A stretch of DNA of 64,000 bases, from positions 1 to 64,000 of the forward strand of contig NZ_KB849164.1 of assembly GCF_000367925.1 (NCBI RefSeq), in the 5' to 3' direction. The DNA is from Acinetobacter bohemicus ANC 3994 (lineage in GTDB: Bacteria > Pseudomonadota > Gammaproteobacteria > Pseudomonadales > Moraxellaceae). Under the pieces are notes generated by a model. That model was not told where the DNA came from and did not search any database. It saw only the letters and a list, made by a program, of their open reading frames with translations. The translations under genes and the position numbers were made by a program. Of this stretch, positions 1-12,076 are shown piece after piece (positions within the stretch are counted from its first letter, which is position 1; each line of letters opens with the position of its first letter).

Positions 1-6
1 TAGGGG

Positions 7-34
7 TTGCGCAGGATAAGAAACTGTATAGAAT
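7..34 (+). promoter_or_regulatory. Possible rRNA operon promoter
   Basis: TTGCGC at 7-12 and TAGAAT at 29-34 are separated by 16 bases and lie about 270 bases upstream of 16S, a usual distance for an rrn promoter. The rest of 1-303 is AT-rich leader in which I see no gene. The window starts just upstream, so an UP element or other promoters may be cut off. This rests on a consensus match only. Confidence 0.4.
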
Positions 35-303
35 ACGCAGCATCCCGACGAGATAGACGGAAACAAGCGAAGCATGAAGTGCTGAGATGTTAAGTTTATT
101 GAGTTGAGCTACTTAATTACTGACGAAGTATTAAGAAGATCATTAAGAGATTATGAAGAACAACTTGTGTGGATTTTTACTGGTTGATTGATCGAAATTA
201 TTTTCATTGATTGATGGTAGAAATTACTCGAAGTTTATTTGAGAAATATTTGTCAGAAAATTGATGAGCCAAGATTGGTAGCCTTTAAGCTACTACTGAT
301 TTT

Positions 304-1841
<1,538 letters not shown>

Positions 1842-1902
1842 ACGAAAGATTGACGATCGGTAAGAATCCACAACAAGTTGTTCTTCATGAAGATGTATCT
1901 GA

Positions 1903-1979
<77 letters not shown>

Positions 1980-2050
1980 ATCTAACGAACGAAGATGAAG
2001 AAATTCATTGAGAGACAGAGAAGAAGATATATCGAATCTAATGATAAGCT

Positions 2051-2126
2051 GGGGACTTAGCTTAGTTGGTAGAGCGCCTGCTTTGCACGCAGGAGGTCAA
2101 CGGTTCGACTCCGTTAGTCTCCACCA
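2051..2126 (+). tRNA. alaT: tRNA-Ala (TGC)
   Basis: A 76-nt cloverleaf with anticodon TGC at 2084-2086 and encoded CCA. The acceptor stem GGGGACT pairs with AGTCTCC, with one G-T pair. It is the second tRNA of the rrn spacer and is cotranscribed with the rRNAs. Confidence 0.98.
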
Positions 2127-2487
2127 TATATAAAGCTAGGTGATTACAGAATTTAGTGAATATAAAAACTTAATTAAGTTTTTAGTTTATTAAATTCTGT
2201 GATTTATCACAGTTACCTACGATCTGACGAAGACGTAGTTAATCATTAACAGATTATAAATTTGAGTTGAAATAAATTGTTTAAACTCAGAACTGAATTG
2301 ACATTAATTTGTATCACGCAAGTGTTACGAAGAAATGAAAATAAAGAACTGAGCACTAGCGATTAACTGAATCAAGCGTTTTGGAAAACGAACTAGATTG
2401 AAGCTGTACTGTGGTTAAATCCACAAAACTCGAAGCAAGGTCATCAACATTAACTTGTAGTGTTGAAACGACTGTTTGGGGTTGTAT
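2127..2487 (+). other. tRNA-Ala to 23S spacer
   Basis: About 360 bases of AT-rich transcribed spacer. It should hold the processing stem that pairs with sequence 3' of 23S. I see no further gene. Confidence 0.6.
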
Positions 2488-5385
<2,898 letters not shown>

Positions 5386-5564
5386 ACAACACCCAAACAG
5401 TTGTATTGCTCATCTAATTCGATACAAAATACTTGATTTAGTTTAAAAGCTAGTTACAATACCAACTCAAATTTAGCATAATCTGTTAATAACTCATTTG
5501 GTACAAAGTAAGGCATACGAAATAAACAGCGTAAATAAGACCCGAAAAAGTCCATAAACAGTTG

Positions 5565-5680
5565 TGCTGGCGACAATAGCAAGAGTGAACCACCTGATCC
5601 CTTCCCGAACTCAGAAGTGAAACCTCTTCGCGCTGATGGTAGTGTGGGGTTACCCATGTGAGAGTAAGTCATCGCCAGCT
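5565..5680 (+). rRNA. rrf: 5S ribosomal RNA
   Basis: About 116 nt with terminal helix GCTGGCGA / TCGCCAGC and the conserved internal CCCGAACTCAGAAGTGAAAC. It is the last gene of the rRNA operon. The ~180-base 23S-5S spacer shows no tRNA. Confidence 0.95.
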
Positions 5681-5690
5681 CATTATTACT

Positions 5691-5727
5691 AAAAACACCC
5701 CAACCTAAAAAGTTGGGGTGTTTTTTT
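5691..5727 (+). terminator. rRNA operon terminator
   Basis: Near-perfect stem AAAAACACCCCAAC / GTTGGGGTGTTTTT with a 7-nt loop and a T run, 10 bases after 5S. It could also stop minus-strand transcription arriving from the roadblock operon. Confidence 0.9.
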
Positions 5728-5797
5728 ATGCGGGGGGAAAATTAAATAAAAATATAGGCCTTAAAATGAGCCTTTGAGCGGATATTAAAATTCGATA

Positions 5798-6211
5798 TTA
5801 TGAAGCTTCTTGCTGTATTGAGTTACTTGCATTTTTAAGCATATATAGTAATTGTCCTAAAAGGATATCTTTCTCTGCTAAAGCAATAATAATCATGGGA
5901 TGGTTTACAGAAGGAACAGAAGTTAAGATAGCTTTACCATTTTCAGCATCTAGAGTGATTGATTGGCAACCATTTAAGTGAATTTCCTGCATAAAAGCAG
6001 AAACCATAGCAAGAATTGAGCTACTAACCGCAGCTAATTTGCCATTATTATAATTGTCTTTTTTATGAATAGTTGCAAGCTCAAAACCATCTGTTGAGCA
6101 GAGCATAATAAAGTTCACACCTCTAACACTATGTATAATCTCTTGAATTTGATATTTAGCAAATTGAATTAGCTCTGGTGATGCTGCTCTGTTATTTTTA
6201 AGTGCGAACAT
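5798..6211 (-). CDS. Roadblock/LC7-family protein (distal)
   Basis: 137 aa with the compact alpha-beta pattern of Roadblock/LC7 domains: an N-terminal helix, then GVNFIMLCSTDGFELATI, a central helix SSSILAMVSAFMQEI, and the strand MIIIALAEKDILLG. Such proteins (MglB in Myxococcus, CvnB in Streptomyces) bind small Ras-like GTPases and can act as their GTPase activators. It is the last gene of a minus-strand cluster, 10 bases after the GTPase gene, with AAGGAG before its ATG. There is no signal peptide, so it should be cytosolic. Partnership with the adjacent GTPase is inferred from order and family. A second, distinct roadblock protein heads the cluster; the two may form a heterodimer or act as separate effectors. 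Confidence 0.82.
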   Translation of the reverse strand: MFALKNNRAASPELIQFAKYQIQEIIHSVRGVNFIMLCSTDGFELATIHKKDNYNNGKLAAVSSSILAMVSAFMQEIHLNGCQSITLDAENGKAILTSVPSVNHPMIIIALAEKDILLGQLLYMLKNASNSIQQEAS

Positions 6212-6221
6212 AATAGCTCCT

Positions 6222-6764
6222 TTATGCAGTTATTTGATGATTAACTTCTACAGAAGTGATTAATGCTTCAAGTAGAAGGAGTACATCTTCTTTTTTTCGA
6301 GCATCGATAAAAAATAGTGGTGAATATAGATCCTGACTAATCAGCCAATCTTTGTAAATTAAAGTTGATTTTGTATTGTCTACATCTGTATGGGTAATAC
6401 CAATTGCAATATTGTCAGTATGATTTTGGAATGTATCGAGGTAGTTTTCGAGTTCTTCAATCGGATTTTCAACCGTATGGTCGATTAAAATAATGGCACC
6501 AATGGCGCCTTTACATATGACAGACCAAATAAAATCAAAACGGCTTTGCCCTGGAGTACCATATAAACCGATTTTAATACCATCCTCAAGGGTTACTTCA
6601 CCATAATCTATACCGACCGTGGTTTCCATTTTATTGTGGCTTTGTTGATCGGTATTAAAAGCTTCAGTAAGTAAAACAGGCACATCTGAGAGTGAGCGAA
6701 TGGCTTCCGTTTTACCAGCTCCCATTGAGCCTGCAAAAACTATTTTGTATTGTTGTAGAATCAT
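6222..6764 (-). CDS. Small Ras-like GTPase (MglA/CvnD-like)
   Basis: 180 aa. The P-loop GSMGAGKT is at residues 12-19. The G3 region reads YGTPGQSRF (68-76), the form found in bacterial Arf/MglA-like GTPases. At the guanine-specificity position the sequence is THTD (124-127) instead of NKxD, so nucleotide preference is uncertain. The whole protein is a bare G domain without membrane anchor. It lies between a helix-turn-helix gene and a roadblock gene, with AAGGAA before its ATG. By analogy with MglA-MglB and Streptomyces conservons it is probably a molecular switch controlled by the roadblock proteins. The output in this organism cannot be read from the sequence. Confidence 0.85.
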   Translation of the reverse strand: MILQQYKIVFAGSMGAGKTEAIRSLSDVPVLLTEAFNTDQQSHNKMETTVGIDYGEVTLEDGIKIGLYGTPGQSRFDFIWSVICKGAIGAIILIDHTVENPIEELENYLDTFQNHTDNIAIGITHTDVDNTKSTLIYKDWLISQDLYSPLFFIDARKKEDVLLLLEALITSVEVNHQITA

Positions 6765-6774
6765 AACTTATTCC

Positions 6775-7740
6775 TTAAAAGCCAAATTTTCTGCGTAATT
6801 TACTGAAAAAGCTTTGTATCGTACTTTGTTCTTTTTGTTTGATTTCCTGTGATGGTGGGGCGTAATGCTTGTCCCAGATATTTATTTTCTCAATATTATT
6901 TGCTGCAATATTGGTTGCAATAAAGTGCCGTACTGTATTTTGAGACAAATTAAGTTGTTCTGCTATTTTTGAAATTTTTCCACCTTGTATAAAGCAGGCG
7001 GATAGTTGGAAAATAATTTTCTGATTAGATTGATCCGATGGTTTTGGCCATGTGTGAATTTTATAATGACCATCTTCAGGCGCTAAATTGTCAATAATTT
7101 CAGGTGAGTTCCAGAATAGATTCCATAGCCAATCCTGCAATATAAACTTCTCTTTGCGAGAAACCTTGGTTAGATCCGTTGTATTCGCTAAATTATAATG
7201 AAAACTCTGGTTTGTGCTCTTGATTGTCCTTTGCGTACTTAGCCAAGCCGTATTCTGCGCAGGGTGTATGACCGCTAATGTTCCAGCATCATCTTGTAAA
7301 TGTAATTTTGAGTTATGTTGGATATCATATAAATTAAGGAAAAACTTTTTATCTAAAGTCTCGGTCTCATCCGTAATCAGAAGTTCATCAGCTACATTTT
7401 CTTTATGGGGAGCACTAATCAAAGCGCGATTGATCCATTCAAATAAATTTTCTTGTTCAGTCACAGGTAAAAATAAGATGTTATTTTCAAGCTGTATTTG
7501 GGTTGATGATGGCGTGGATGTTTTTAACCACGGAAAGCAGTTTTTATTGATAATTCGCTGTATGTTTTCTGTTTTGTAAAAGCTTTCATTAATACATAGA
7601 CAATCAATATTTGGATCTGTAGCAGTAACCCATTGGAGCATATAGTTTTGCGGGATTAAGTTGCGTAGCTGAATTTTTAATTCTTCAGAATGATTGAGAC
7701 TTAATCCAGCAATCGCAATATTTAAATTTTGCTTATTCAT
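6775..7740 (-). CDS. Helix-turn-helix protein of GTPase cluster
   Basis: 321 aa, not recognised as a named family. The first ~110 residues alternate strands and helices (IAIAGLSLNHSEELKIQLR onward), loosely like a receiver domain without its acidic pocket. The middle has an aromatic stretch, LQDWLWNLFWNSPE. Around residues 253-275, KISKIAEQLNLSQNTVRHFI looks like a helix-turn-helix. The C-terminus is basic and amphipathic (FFSKLRRKFGF). It has AGGGTGAG before its ATG and ends 10 bases before the GTPase gene. In conservons the equivalent position is held by CvnC, a DUF742 winged-helix protein; I suggest an analogous role but see no proof of homology. Confidence 0.6.
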   Translation of the reverse strand: MNKQNLNIAIAGLSLNHSEELKIQLRNLIPQNYMLQWVTATDPNIDCLCINESFYKTENIQRIINKNCFPWLKTSTPSSTQIQLENNILFLPVTEQENLFEWINRALISAPHKENVADELLITDETETLDKKFFLNLYDIQHNSKLHLQDDAGTLAVIHPAQNTAWLSTQRTIKSTNQSFHYNLANTTDLTKVSRKEKFILQDWLWNLFWNSPEIIDNLAPEDGHYKIHTWPKPSDQSNQKIIFQLSACFIQGGKISKIAEQLNLSQNTVRHFIATNIAANNIEKINIWDKHYAPPSQEIKQKEQSTIQSFFSKLRRKFGF

Positions 7741-7783
7741 ATGCTCACCCTGTTGTATTGGGTTTAGGGGAATTTAAGAACTA

Positions 7784-7817
7784 AAAAGCCTTGTAGATCT
7801 AAATATACAAGGCTTTT
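7784..7817 (-). terminator. Intra-cluster terminator-like hairpin
   Basis: AAAAGCCTTGTA at 7784-7795 pairs perfectly with TACAAGGCTTTT at 7806-7817. Read on the minus strand it ends in TTTTTAG. It lies between the first roadblock gene and the helix-turn-helix gene, so it could end a monocistronic message or lower expression of the three downstream genes. Confidence 0.8.
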
Positions 7818-7824
7818 ATCAGAT

Positions 7825-8184
7825 TTAAGAGAAACTTAGTCCTTTCTCATAGCCTTTTAATTCATGACGTGCCATGGCTAAATTTGCTTTAGAACGGTCT
7901 AGCACAAGATAAAGAAAAACATTCTCATTTTTTTCAAGTGGACGAATGATATGGTATTGCTTACCTAGAGTAATCAAGATGTCTTCAATTGCATCATTCA
8001 GATTTAAGGCTTTTGCCACACGTCGTTTAGAACGAACGACTTCTGTATTACCAGCAGCAGCTAGTTCTAGATCAATGTCACCTCCGCCTTGTGTTGCAAG
8101 TGCTAAGCCACTTTCACCGTCAACTAATGCAGCCGCATGGAAGCCATCGATATTTGTTAATGAATCAAGTGATATTTTAGCCAT
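7825..8184 (-). CDS. Roadblock/LC7-family protein (proximal)
   Basis: 119 aa from the ATG at 8184; the longer reading to 8259 would begin at the predicted transcription start and is unlikely. The fold pattern is Roadblock/LC7: DGFHAAALVDGESGLALAT, then a helix with TEVVRSKRRVAKALNLND, then strands around DILITLGKQYHIIRPL and VFLYLVLDRS. It is not a close copy of the distal roadblock protein. It is the first gene after a strong-looking promoter and is followed by a terminator-like hairpin, so it may be made in excess over the GTPase. Likely cytosolic partner of the GTPase (inference). Confidence 0.82.
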   Translation of the reverse strand: MAKISLDSLTNIDGFHAAALVDGESGLALATQGGGDIDLELAAAGNTEVVRSKRRVAKALNLNDAIEDILITLGKQYHIIRPLEKNENVFLYLVLDRSKANLAMARHELKGYEKGLSFS

Positions 8185-8268
8185 ATTTATTTTCTCTCTC
8201 TGATTGTTATAAAGAATTATTTGATATGTTTTTGGCTTGCTTGAACTGTTGGTTAACAAGTTAATTTC

Positions 8269-8296
8269 ATTATAGAAGTGCGCTTAATTTTATCAA
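8269..8296 (-). promoter_or_regulatory. Sigma70-type promoter of roadblock cluster
   Basis: On the minus strand TTGATA (8296-8291) and TATAAT (8274-8269) are separated by 16 bases, about 85 bases before the roadblock ATG. The -10 is a perfect match and the -35 matches 5 of 6. This supports the downstream start at 8184. Confidence 0.7.
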
Positions 8297-8575
8297 TGCA
8301 ATTAATTTTCTAACTAAAAGTTATTGAAAGTGAAGCGAAAAAGTTGATCATTTTAGTCAATTTAAATGTGTATTAGCTCACATTTTTTCTAAATAAGTGC
8401 ATGTTCGTTGTTTTATTTTTCTGTAATATTTGGAGTTATTTGATAATGTAAATAAATGTAAAAACCAGCGAAAAAATTATAAAATTACATGATATAACGT
8501 AAAATTACATATTGATACATGGTGGGGAATTTAAAGAGAGTAATTTTGAATGTTAAATTACTTAGATTAGCATTT
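8297..8575. other. AT-rich gap, promoter to IS element
   Basis: About 280 bases without a gene. The only ordered signal I see is the ATGTAA/TTACAT repeat group at 8446-8510; the rest is AT-rich. Confidence 0.6.
8446..8510. repeat. Phased ATGTAA / TTACAT repeats
   Basis: ATGTAAA occurs at 8446 and 8456 (10-bp step). AAAATTACAT occurs at 8481 and 8501 (20-bp step), with TTACAT the reverse complement of ATGTAA. Helical phasing upstream of a cluster encoding its own HTH protein suggests an operator. In AT-rich DNA chance is a real alternative. Confidence 0.35.
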
Positions 8576-8609
8576 GAAGTGCAACACCATGTTCTTGCAA
8601 TAATACCTG

Positions 8610-8637
8610 ACTCGGACTTTTATCCGAGTCTTTTTCT
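8610..8637 (+). terminator. Hairpin with T-run at IS end
   Basis: GACTCGGA / TCCGAGTC with a 6-base loop, followed on the plus strand by TTTTTCTT. It overlaps the transposase stop codon. It would stop plus-strand transcription crossing the element. Confidence 0.6.
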
Positions 8638-9462
8638 TGGACGGTGATTCAATCGGTAAGTGATCTCAGCAATATATTCGTCTGAATAATCATTTAAATT
8701 ACTCCCTTTTCTAATATATTGCCGTATTAATCCATTCGTATTTTCATTTTTCCCTCTCTGCCATGCACTGTAAGGATCAGCAAAGTAGAATTCTATTCCC
8801 AACTCATCAGCAATTTATTCATGAAGACTAAACTCTTTGCCATTATCCGCAGTGATTGTTTGTAATTCTTCTTTTATCGGATGCAGTAAATCAACAGTCG
8901 CTTCACGAACATCCTGACTCTTACGGGTACTGCACTTTTTTAGCCATAGATAGCCTATTTTTCTGTCCACAATAGACACTAAAGATTGCTGATGAATGAT
9001 TTGAGGTCTTTCGTGAATACTTCTTCGATTGTTCAGTTTCCCACGGGTTTCTGGATGTCCATACTTCCTCTTGCGCTGATTCCTAAAACGTAAATGCTGA
9101 TATAGGTGACCTCCCTTCATTTTATCTTGAAGAATATAACGGTAAATTGAATGCATACTGACAGCAATATATGAAGCAATCTGTTCAGGACTCCATTGCA
9201 GAGCAAGATAACTTTTGACCTGTTTCCATACAGCAGGATCAACAGTTTTATGATTTGAGCTATGACGTGTTTTTGCCAGCTTATGAGCATGTTTAGCAGG
9301 TTGAGCAAAGTAAGCATTTCTGTTTCGATTACGTTTGATTTCTCTACAAATCGTAGATGGGGCACGCTCCAATCTGAGTGCAATATGACGCTTAGAAAAA
9401 CCTTCACGTAATAAAGCGTAAATCTGATATCTTTCTTCTTGAGTGAGATGAGTGTAGTTCAT
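8620..9462 (-). pseudogene. IS30-family transposase, nonsense-interrupted
   Basis: The frame runs from ATG 9462 through an N-terminal HTH (HLTQEERYQIYALLREGFS) and RNase H-like core. Residues of the DDE triad are visible: D in SIVDRKIGY, D in ITADNGKEF, and E in GKNENTNG. An in-frame TAA after SLHE (about 8815) falls between the second D and the E, so neither half has a full active site. Reading resumes without frameshift to RKRLG and a TAA at 8620. At about 280 codons it is shorter than typical IS30 transposases (around 320), so the C-terminus may also be lost. A single C-to-T change of CAA would explain the internal stop. Confidence 0.85.
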
Positions 9463-9565
9463 TGTGCAACTTTGACTTTGGTCGGTCTGGAAGCAAAATG
9501 CTATCTCATCTCACTTCCTACCTAAATTAATCTTTGTTGCACTTCGTTTGAGAATCTAAGTTTTT

Positions 9566-9597
9566 AAAAAGATAACCCAAAGATAGGTTATCTTTTT
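9566..9597 (-). terminator. Terminator of ssp-region operon
   Basis: Stem AAAAAGATAACC / GGTTATCTTTTT with an 8-nt loop, immediately 3' of the tail-anchored protein gene. The T run works in either direction. Confidence 0.8.
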
Positions 9598-9603
9598 TCT
9601 TGA

Positions 9604-10266
9604 TTAAACAAAGATTTGAGTTGCTGCACAATATAAAACCCAAAGAATAATGAGCGCGACTATAGGTTCAAAAATTTTTGCCCACATTGGAACAGGCACG
9701 GCTAAAGTCTCTGAGCTATTGTGTAGATCTTCATTTGCATGAATTTGTGGTTGATTGACCATTTGATTAAACTCCTTCATTGTTGAGTCTAATGATATCT
9801 CTTCTTGCACGATCGGTTTAGAGCCTTTTAGTTCTGACAGGCCATTTGTTAACCAAACCCAGTCTGTGGCTTGACCTGAAAGGTGTTCGATTTGTCCTAA
9901 AAGTAGTTCATGTAATCCGTTAATTTTGAGATTGCCAATATCGTTGAGTTGTTTAAGCTCAGCCAGTTGTAATTTTAAGATCTCAGTAACGGTTTGCTCT
10001 AATTCATTTTTAGCTAATAGGGATCGATTGTTTGAAGACGTGGTGAGATGACGTGCCACCTCTTGAATAAAAAGTTCATCCGGTGAGGCTATTTCTTGAT
10101 AAACTTTTTTGTCATCAGTACGCCAGAGTGTAATTAACTTACCTAATACCAATGCATTAATTTCTAATAAATACTCTTTTCGTTCTTCTTTGCTGTATTG
10201 TTCGAGAAGCTGAGGCTTCTGAGTATAAATCTGCTCAGCAAAATATTGTACTAAATCAAAAGCCAT
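9604..10266 (-). CDS. Tail-anchored hypothetical protein
   Basis: 220 aa from ATG 10266, preceded by GGAG; an in-frame TTG lies one codon upstream. The body is helical and charged. The only membrane segment is at the extreme C-terminus, about IFEPIVALIILWVLYCAATQ, so the protein would be tail-anchored with its bulk in the cytosol. No enzymatic motif is seen. It lies 19 bases after sspB on the same strand, probably in the rplM-rpsI-sspA-sspB transcription unit or a sub-operon. Function unknown. Confidence 0.7.
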   Translation of the reverse strand: MAFDLVQYFAEQIYTQKPQLLEQYSKEERKEYLLEINALVLGKLITLWRTDDKKVYQEIASPDELFIQEVARHLTTSSNNRSLLAKNELEQTVTEILKLQLAELKQLNDIGNLKINGLHELLLGQIEHLSGQATDWVWLTNGLSELKGSKPIVQEEISLDSTMKEFNQMVNQPQIHANEDLHNSSETLAVPVPMWAKIFEPIVALIILWVLYCAATQIFV

Positions 10267-10285
10267 CAACTTACTCCATATTATT

Positions 10286-10717
10286 TTAGTCTAATAACCG
10301 TAGGCTCGGTTTTTTCTTAGGTGGTTTAGTTTCTTCTGCCTGTGTGGTTGATTTTAAAGTATCTTCAGAGATTTGGATATCTTCATATTCATTTGGATCA
10401 AAGAATAAGCCTTGACCATTTTCACGTGCATAAATCCCGATTACCGCATTTAAAGGGATGTAAATATCACGCGAAACGCCACCAAAGCGAGCAGAGAACG
10501 TGATTGTGTTATTGCTCATATTTAATTTGTGTACGGCATGAGGTGCTAGATTTAGAACAATTTGTCCATCTTGAATAAATTGTTCTGGAACCATTGTATT
10601 TGGTTGGGTGGCATCGACCAATAAATGAGGGGTGAGGTTATTGTCACAAATCCATTCGTAAATTGCACGAGCAAGATAAGGGCGTGTAGGAGTGAGGTTT
10701 AATTCTGGTTCAGACAT
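10286..10717 (-). CDS. sspB: ClpXP specificity-enhancing factor SspB
   Basis: 143 aa. The N-terminal ~115 residues fit the SspB substrate-binding domain: RPYLARAIYEWICDNNLTPH, then VPEQFIQDGQIVLNLAP and NNTITFSARFGG. The variable acidic linker ends in PKKKPSLRLLD, which resembles the C-terminal XB motif that docks on ClpX. SspB tethers ssrA-tagged peptides to the ClpXP protease. It follows sspA on the same strand by 14 bases, the classic order. Confidence 0.93.
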   Translation of the reverse strand: MSEPELNLTPTRPYLARAIYEWICDNNLTPHLLVDATQPNTMVPEQFIQDGQIVLNLAPHAVHKLNMSNNTITFSARFGGVSRDIYIPLNAVIGIYARENGQGLFFDPNEYEDIQISEDTLKSTTQAEETKPPKKKPSLRLLD

Positions 10718-10731
10718 TGAAAAATACTCTA

Positions 10732-11382
10732 TTAATTAACTAAAACATCACGATATTTATTTTTTTCCTGCATGGTCATCGACTTGGTAAAAGCAGGACG
10801 GCTAAATATACGTTGGCAATATAATAAAATCGGTCGGCAATGTTGTTTCGGAAGTTCAATTCCCATTGAATTTAACCGTAGAAAGATGGGGGCTAACATA
10901 CAATCTAGAATGGTAAAATTTTCCGACATGAAATAGGGGAAATGCTGAAATAGAGGGGTTAAGGAAATTAGTATATCGCGCAGTTGCTTTTGTGCTTGGG
11001 CTTTTTCTTTTTCATTCAAGCTATCAGGATGACGCAACATAATATCTGCAAGTTTTAGCCAGTCTTGTTCGAAGCGCCAAATGTATTGGCGCTGTTCGGA
11101 ACGTGGCATTGGTGCGTCGGCATACAGTTTGTTTTGACGGTAACGATCATCTAAATATTCAGAAATAATTCCTGTATTAAATAATTTAAGTTCGTTTTCA
11201 ATCAGCATCGGCAATTGATTATATGGGTTTAAGCTAGCCAGATCTTCGTCGTCTTCATCCACCATAATAAGGTGATATTTAATTTGCTTCTCGGCAAGGA
11301 CATAACGAATCCAATGTGAACGAAAGTCATCTGCATGGCTATACAGTGTAATTCCTTGAAGAGGTGCGGTTTCGACGGACAT
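10732..11382 (-). CDS. sspA: Stringent starvation protein A
   Basis: 216 aa from the ATG at 11382, which has GGGA just upstream; a longer reading begins with TTG at 11394. It has a glutathione-S-transferase fold: thioredoxin-like N-terminal half with NPYNQLPMLIENELKLFNTGIISEYLDDRY, and an all-helical C-terminal half. In enterobacteria SspA binds RNA polymerase and acts in stress survival; it is not an active GST. It lies between rpsI and sspB. Confidence 0.92.
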   Translation of the reverse strand: MSVETAPLQGITLYSHADDFRSHWIRYVLAEKQIKYHLIMVDEDDEDLASLNPYNQLPMLIENELKLFNTGIISEYLDDRYRQNKLYADAPMPRSEQRQYIWRFEQDWLKLADIMLRHPDSLNEKEKAQAQKQLRDILISLTPLFQHFPYFMSENFTILDCMLAPIFLRLNSMGIELPKQHCRPILLYCQRIFSRPAFTKSMTMQEKNKYRDVLVN

Positions 11383-11448
11383 AATCCCAAACAAAGCAAA
11401 GTGAATAGAATAGAATACTAAAATTCAGCATGAAAATCACGAGAACAA

Positions 11449-11532
11449 ATGAGAGAAATTTTAATCAGATATCGTGAAGCAATAATTTATGCTGTTGTCT
11501 TAATTTTATTGGGCATGGGCTTTTTAGGATAG
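11449..11532 (+). CDS. Putative 27-aa membrane peptide
   Basis: ATG at 11449, TAG ending at 11532. The peptide begins MREILIRYREAII and continues as one hydrophobic helix, AVVLILLGMGFLG. A short charged head plus a single membrane span is typical of bacterial small membrane proteins. The ribosome site is weak (ACGAGAAC). It sits alone on the plus strand between divergent sspA and the rpsI terminator. There is no homology evidence; chance cannot be excluded. Confidence 0.35.
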   Translation: MREILIRYREAIIYAVVLILLGMGFLG

Positions 11533-11627
11533 GGCTGTAATTGCTGTATTGCTTTTGAGGTAATGTGTTGAATATGAAAATTTAAAATATAAATTTTTTT
11601 AGGGTGTTGGTGAAAAAATTAAGACAT

Positions 11628-11657
11628 AAAAAAGCCTTGGATAAACCAAGGCTTTTT
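11628..11657 (-). terminator. rpsI terminator (bidirectional)
   Basis: AAAAAAGCCTTGG / CCAAGGCTTTTT with a 5-nt loop, 19 bases after the rpsI stop. It would uncouple the ribosomal genes from sspAB, at least partly. Confidence 0.9.
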
Positions 11658-11676
11658 GTCCGATTCGGTAAACGAA

Positions 11677-12063
11677 TTAACGTTTAGAGAACTGAGGACG
11701 TTTACGTGCTTTACGTAAACCAAGTTTCTTACGTTCAACTTCACGAGCATCACGAGTAACGAAACCAGCTTGACGAAGAGCAGGTTTTAAAGTTTCGTCA
11801 GAAGCGATCAACGCACGAGTAATACCGTGACGGATAGCGCCAGCTTGACCACCAATACCACCACCAGCAACAGTGATGTAAAGGTCAAACTTTTCAGTAA
11901 CTTCAAGAAGTTCTAAAGGCTGACGAACAACCATACGAGCAGTTTCACGACCGAAATATTGCTCAAGTGTACGGTTGTTGATTACGAGTTTACCAGTACC
12001 AGCTGATAGGAAAACACGTGCAGTTGCGGTCTTACGGCGACCTGTACCATAATTAGTAGCCAT
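11677..12063 (-). CDS. rpsI: 30S ribosomal protein S9
   Basis: 128 aa, normal bacterial length. It starts NYGTGRRKTATARVFL and ends in the conserved basic tail ARKRPQFSKR, which reaches the P-site tRNA in the 30S subunit. It follows rplM with a 13-base gap, the universal rplM-rpsI operon. Confidence 0.99.
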   Translation of the reverse strand: MATNYGTGRRKTATARVFLSAGTGKLVINNRTLEQYFGRETARMVVRQPLELLEVTEKFDLYITVAGGGIGGQAGAIRHGITRALIASDETLKPALRQAGFVTRDAREVERKKLGLRKARKRPQFSKR

Positions 12064-12076
12064 GTGCTGTTATCCC

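Larger units (their letters stand above)
8576..9545. mobile_element. IS30-family insertion sequence, inactive
   Basis: About 970 bp bounded by inverted ends GAAGTGCAACA (8576-8586) and TGTTGCACTTC (9535-9545). It contains one transposase gene on the minus strand, interrupted by a stop codon. I could not identify a clear target duplication. It separates the roadblock cluster from the ssp region and is immobile unless complemented in trans. Confidence 0.85.

Noticed and set aside
8573..9550. Target-site duplication for the IS30 element
   Set aside because: Flanking TTTG-like bases do not align at equal distance from the inverted ends.
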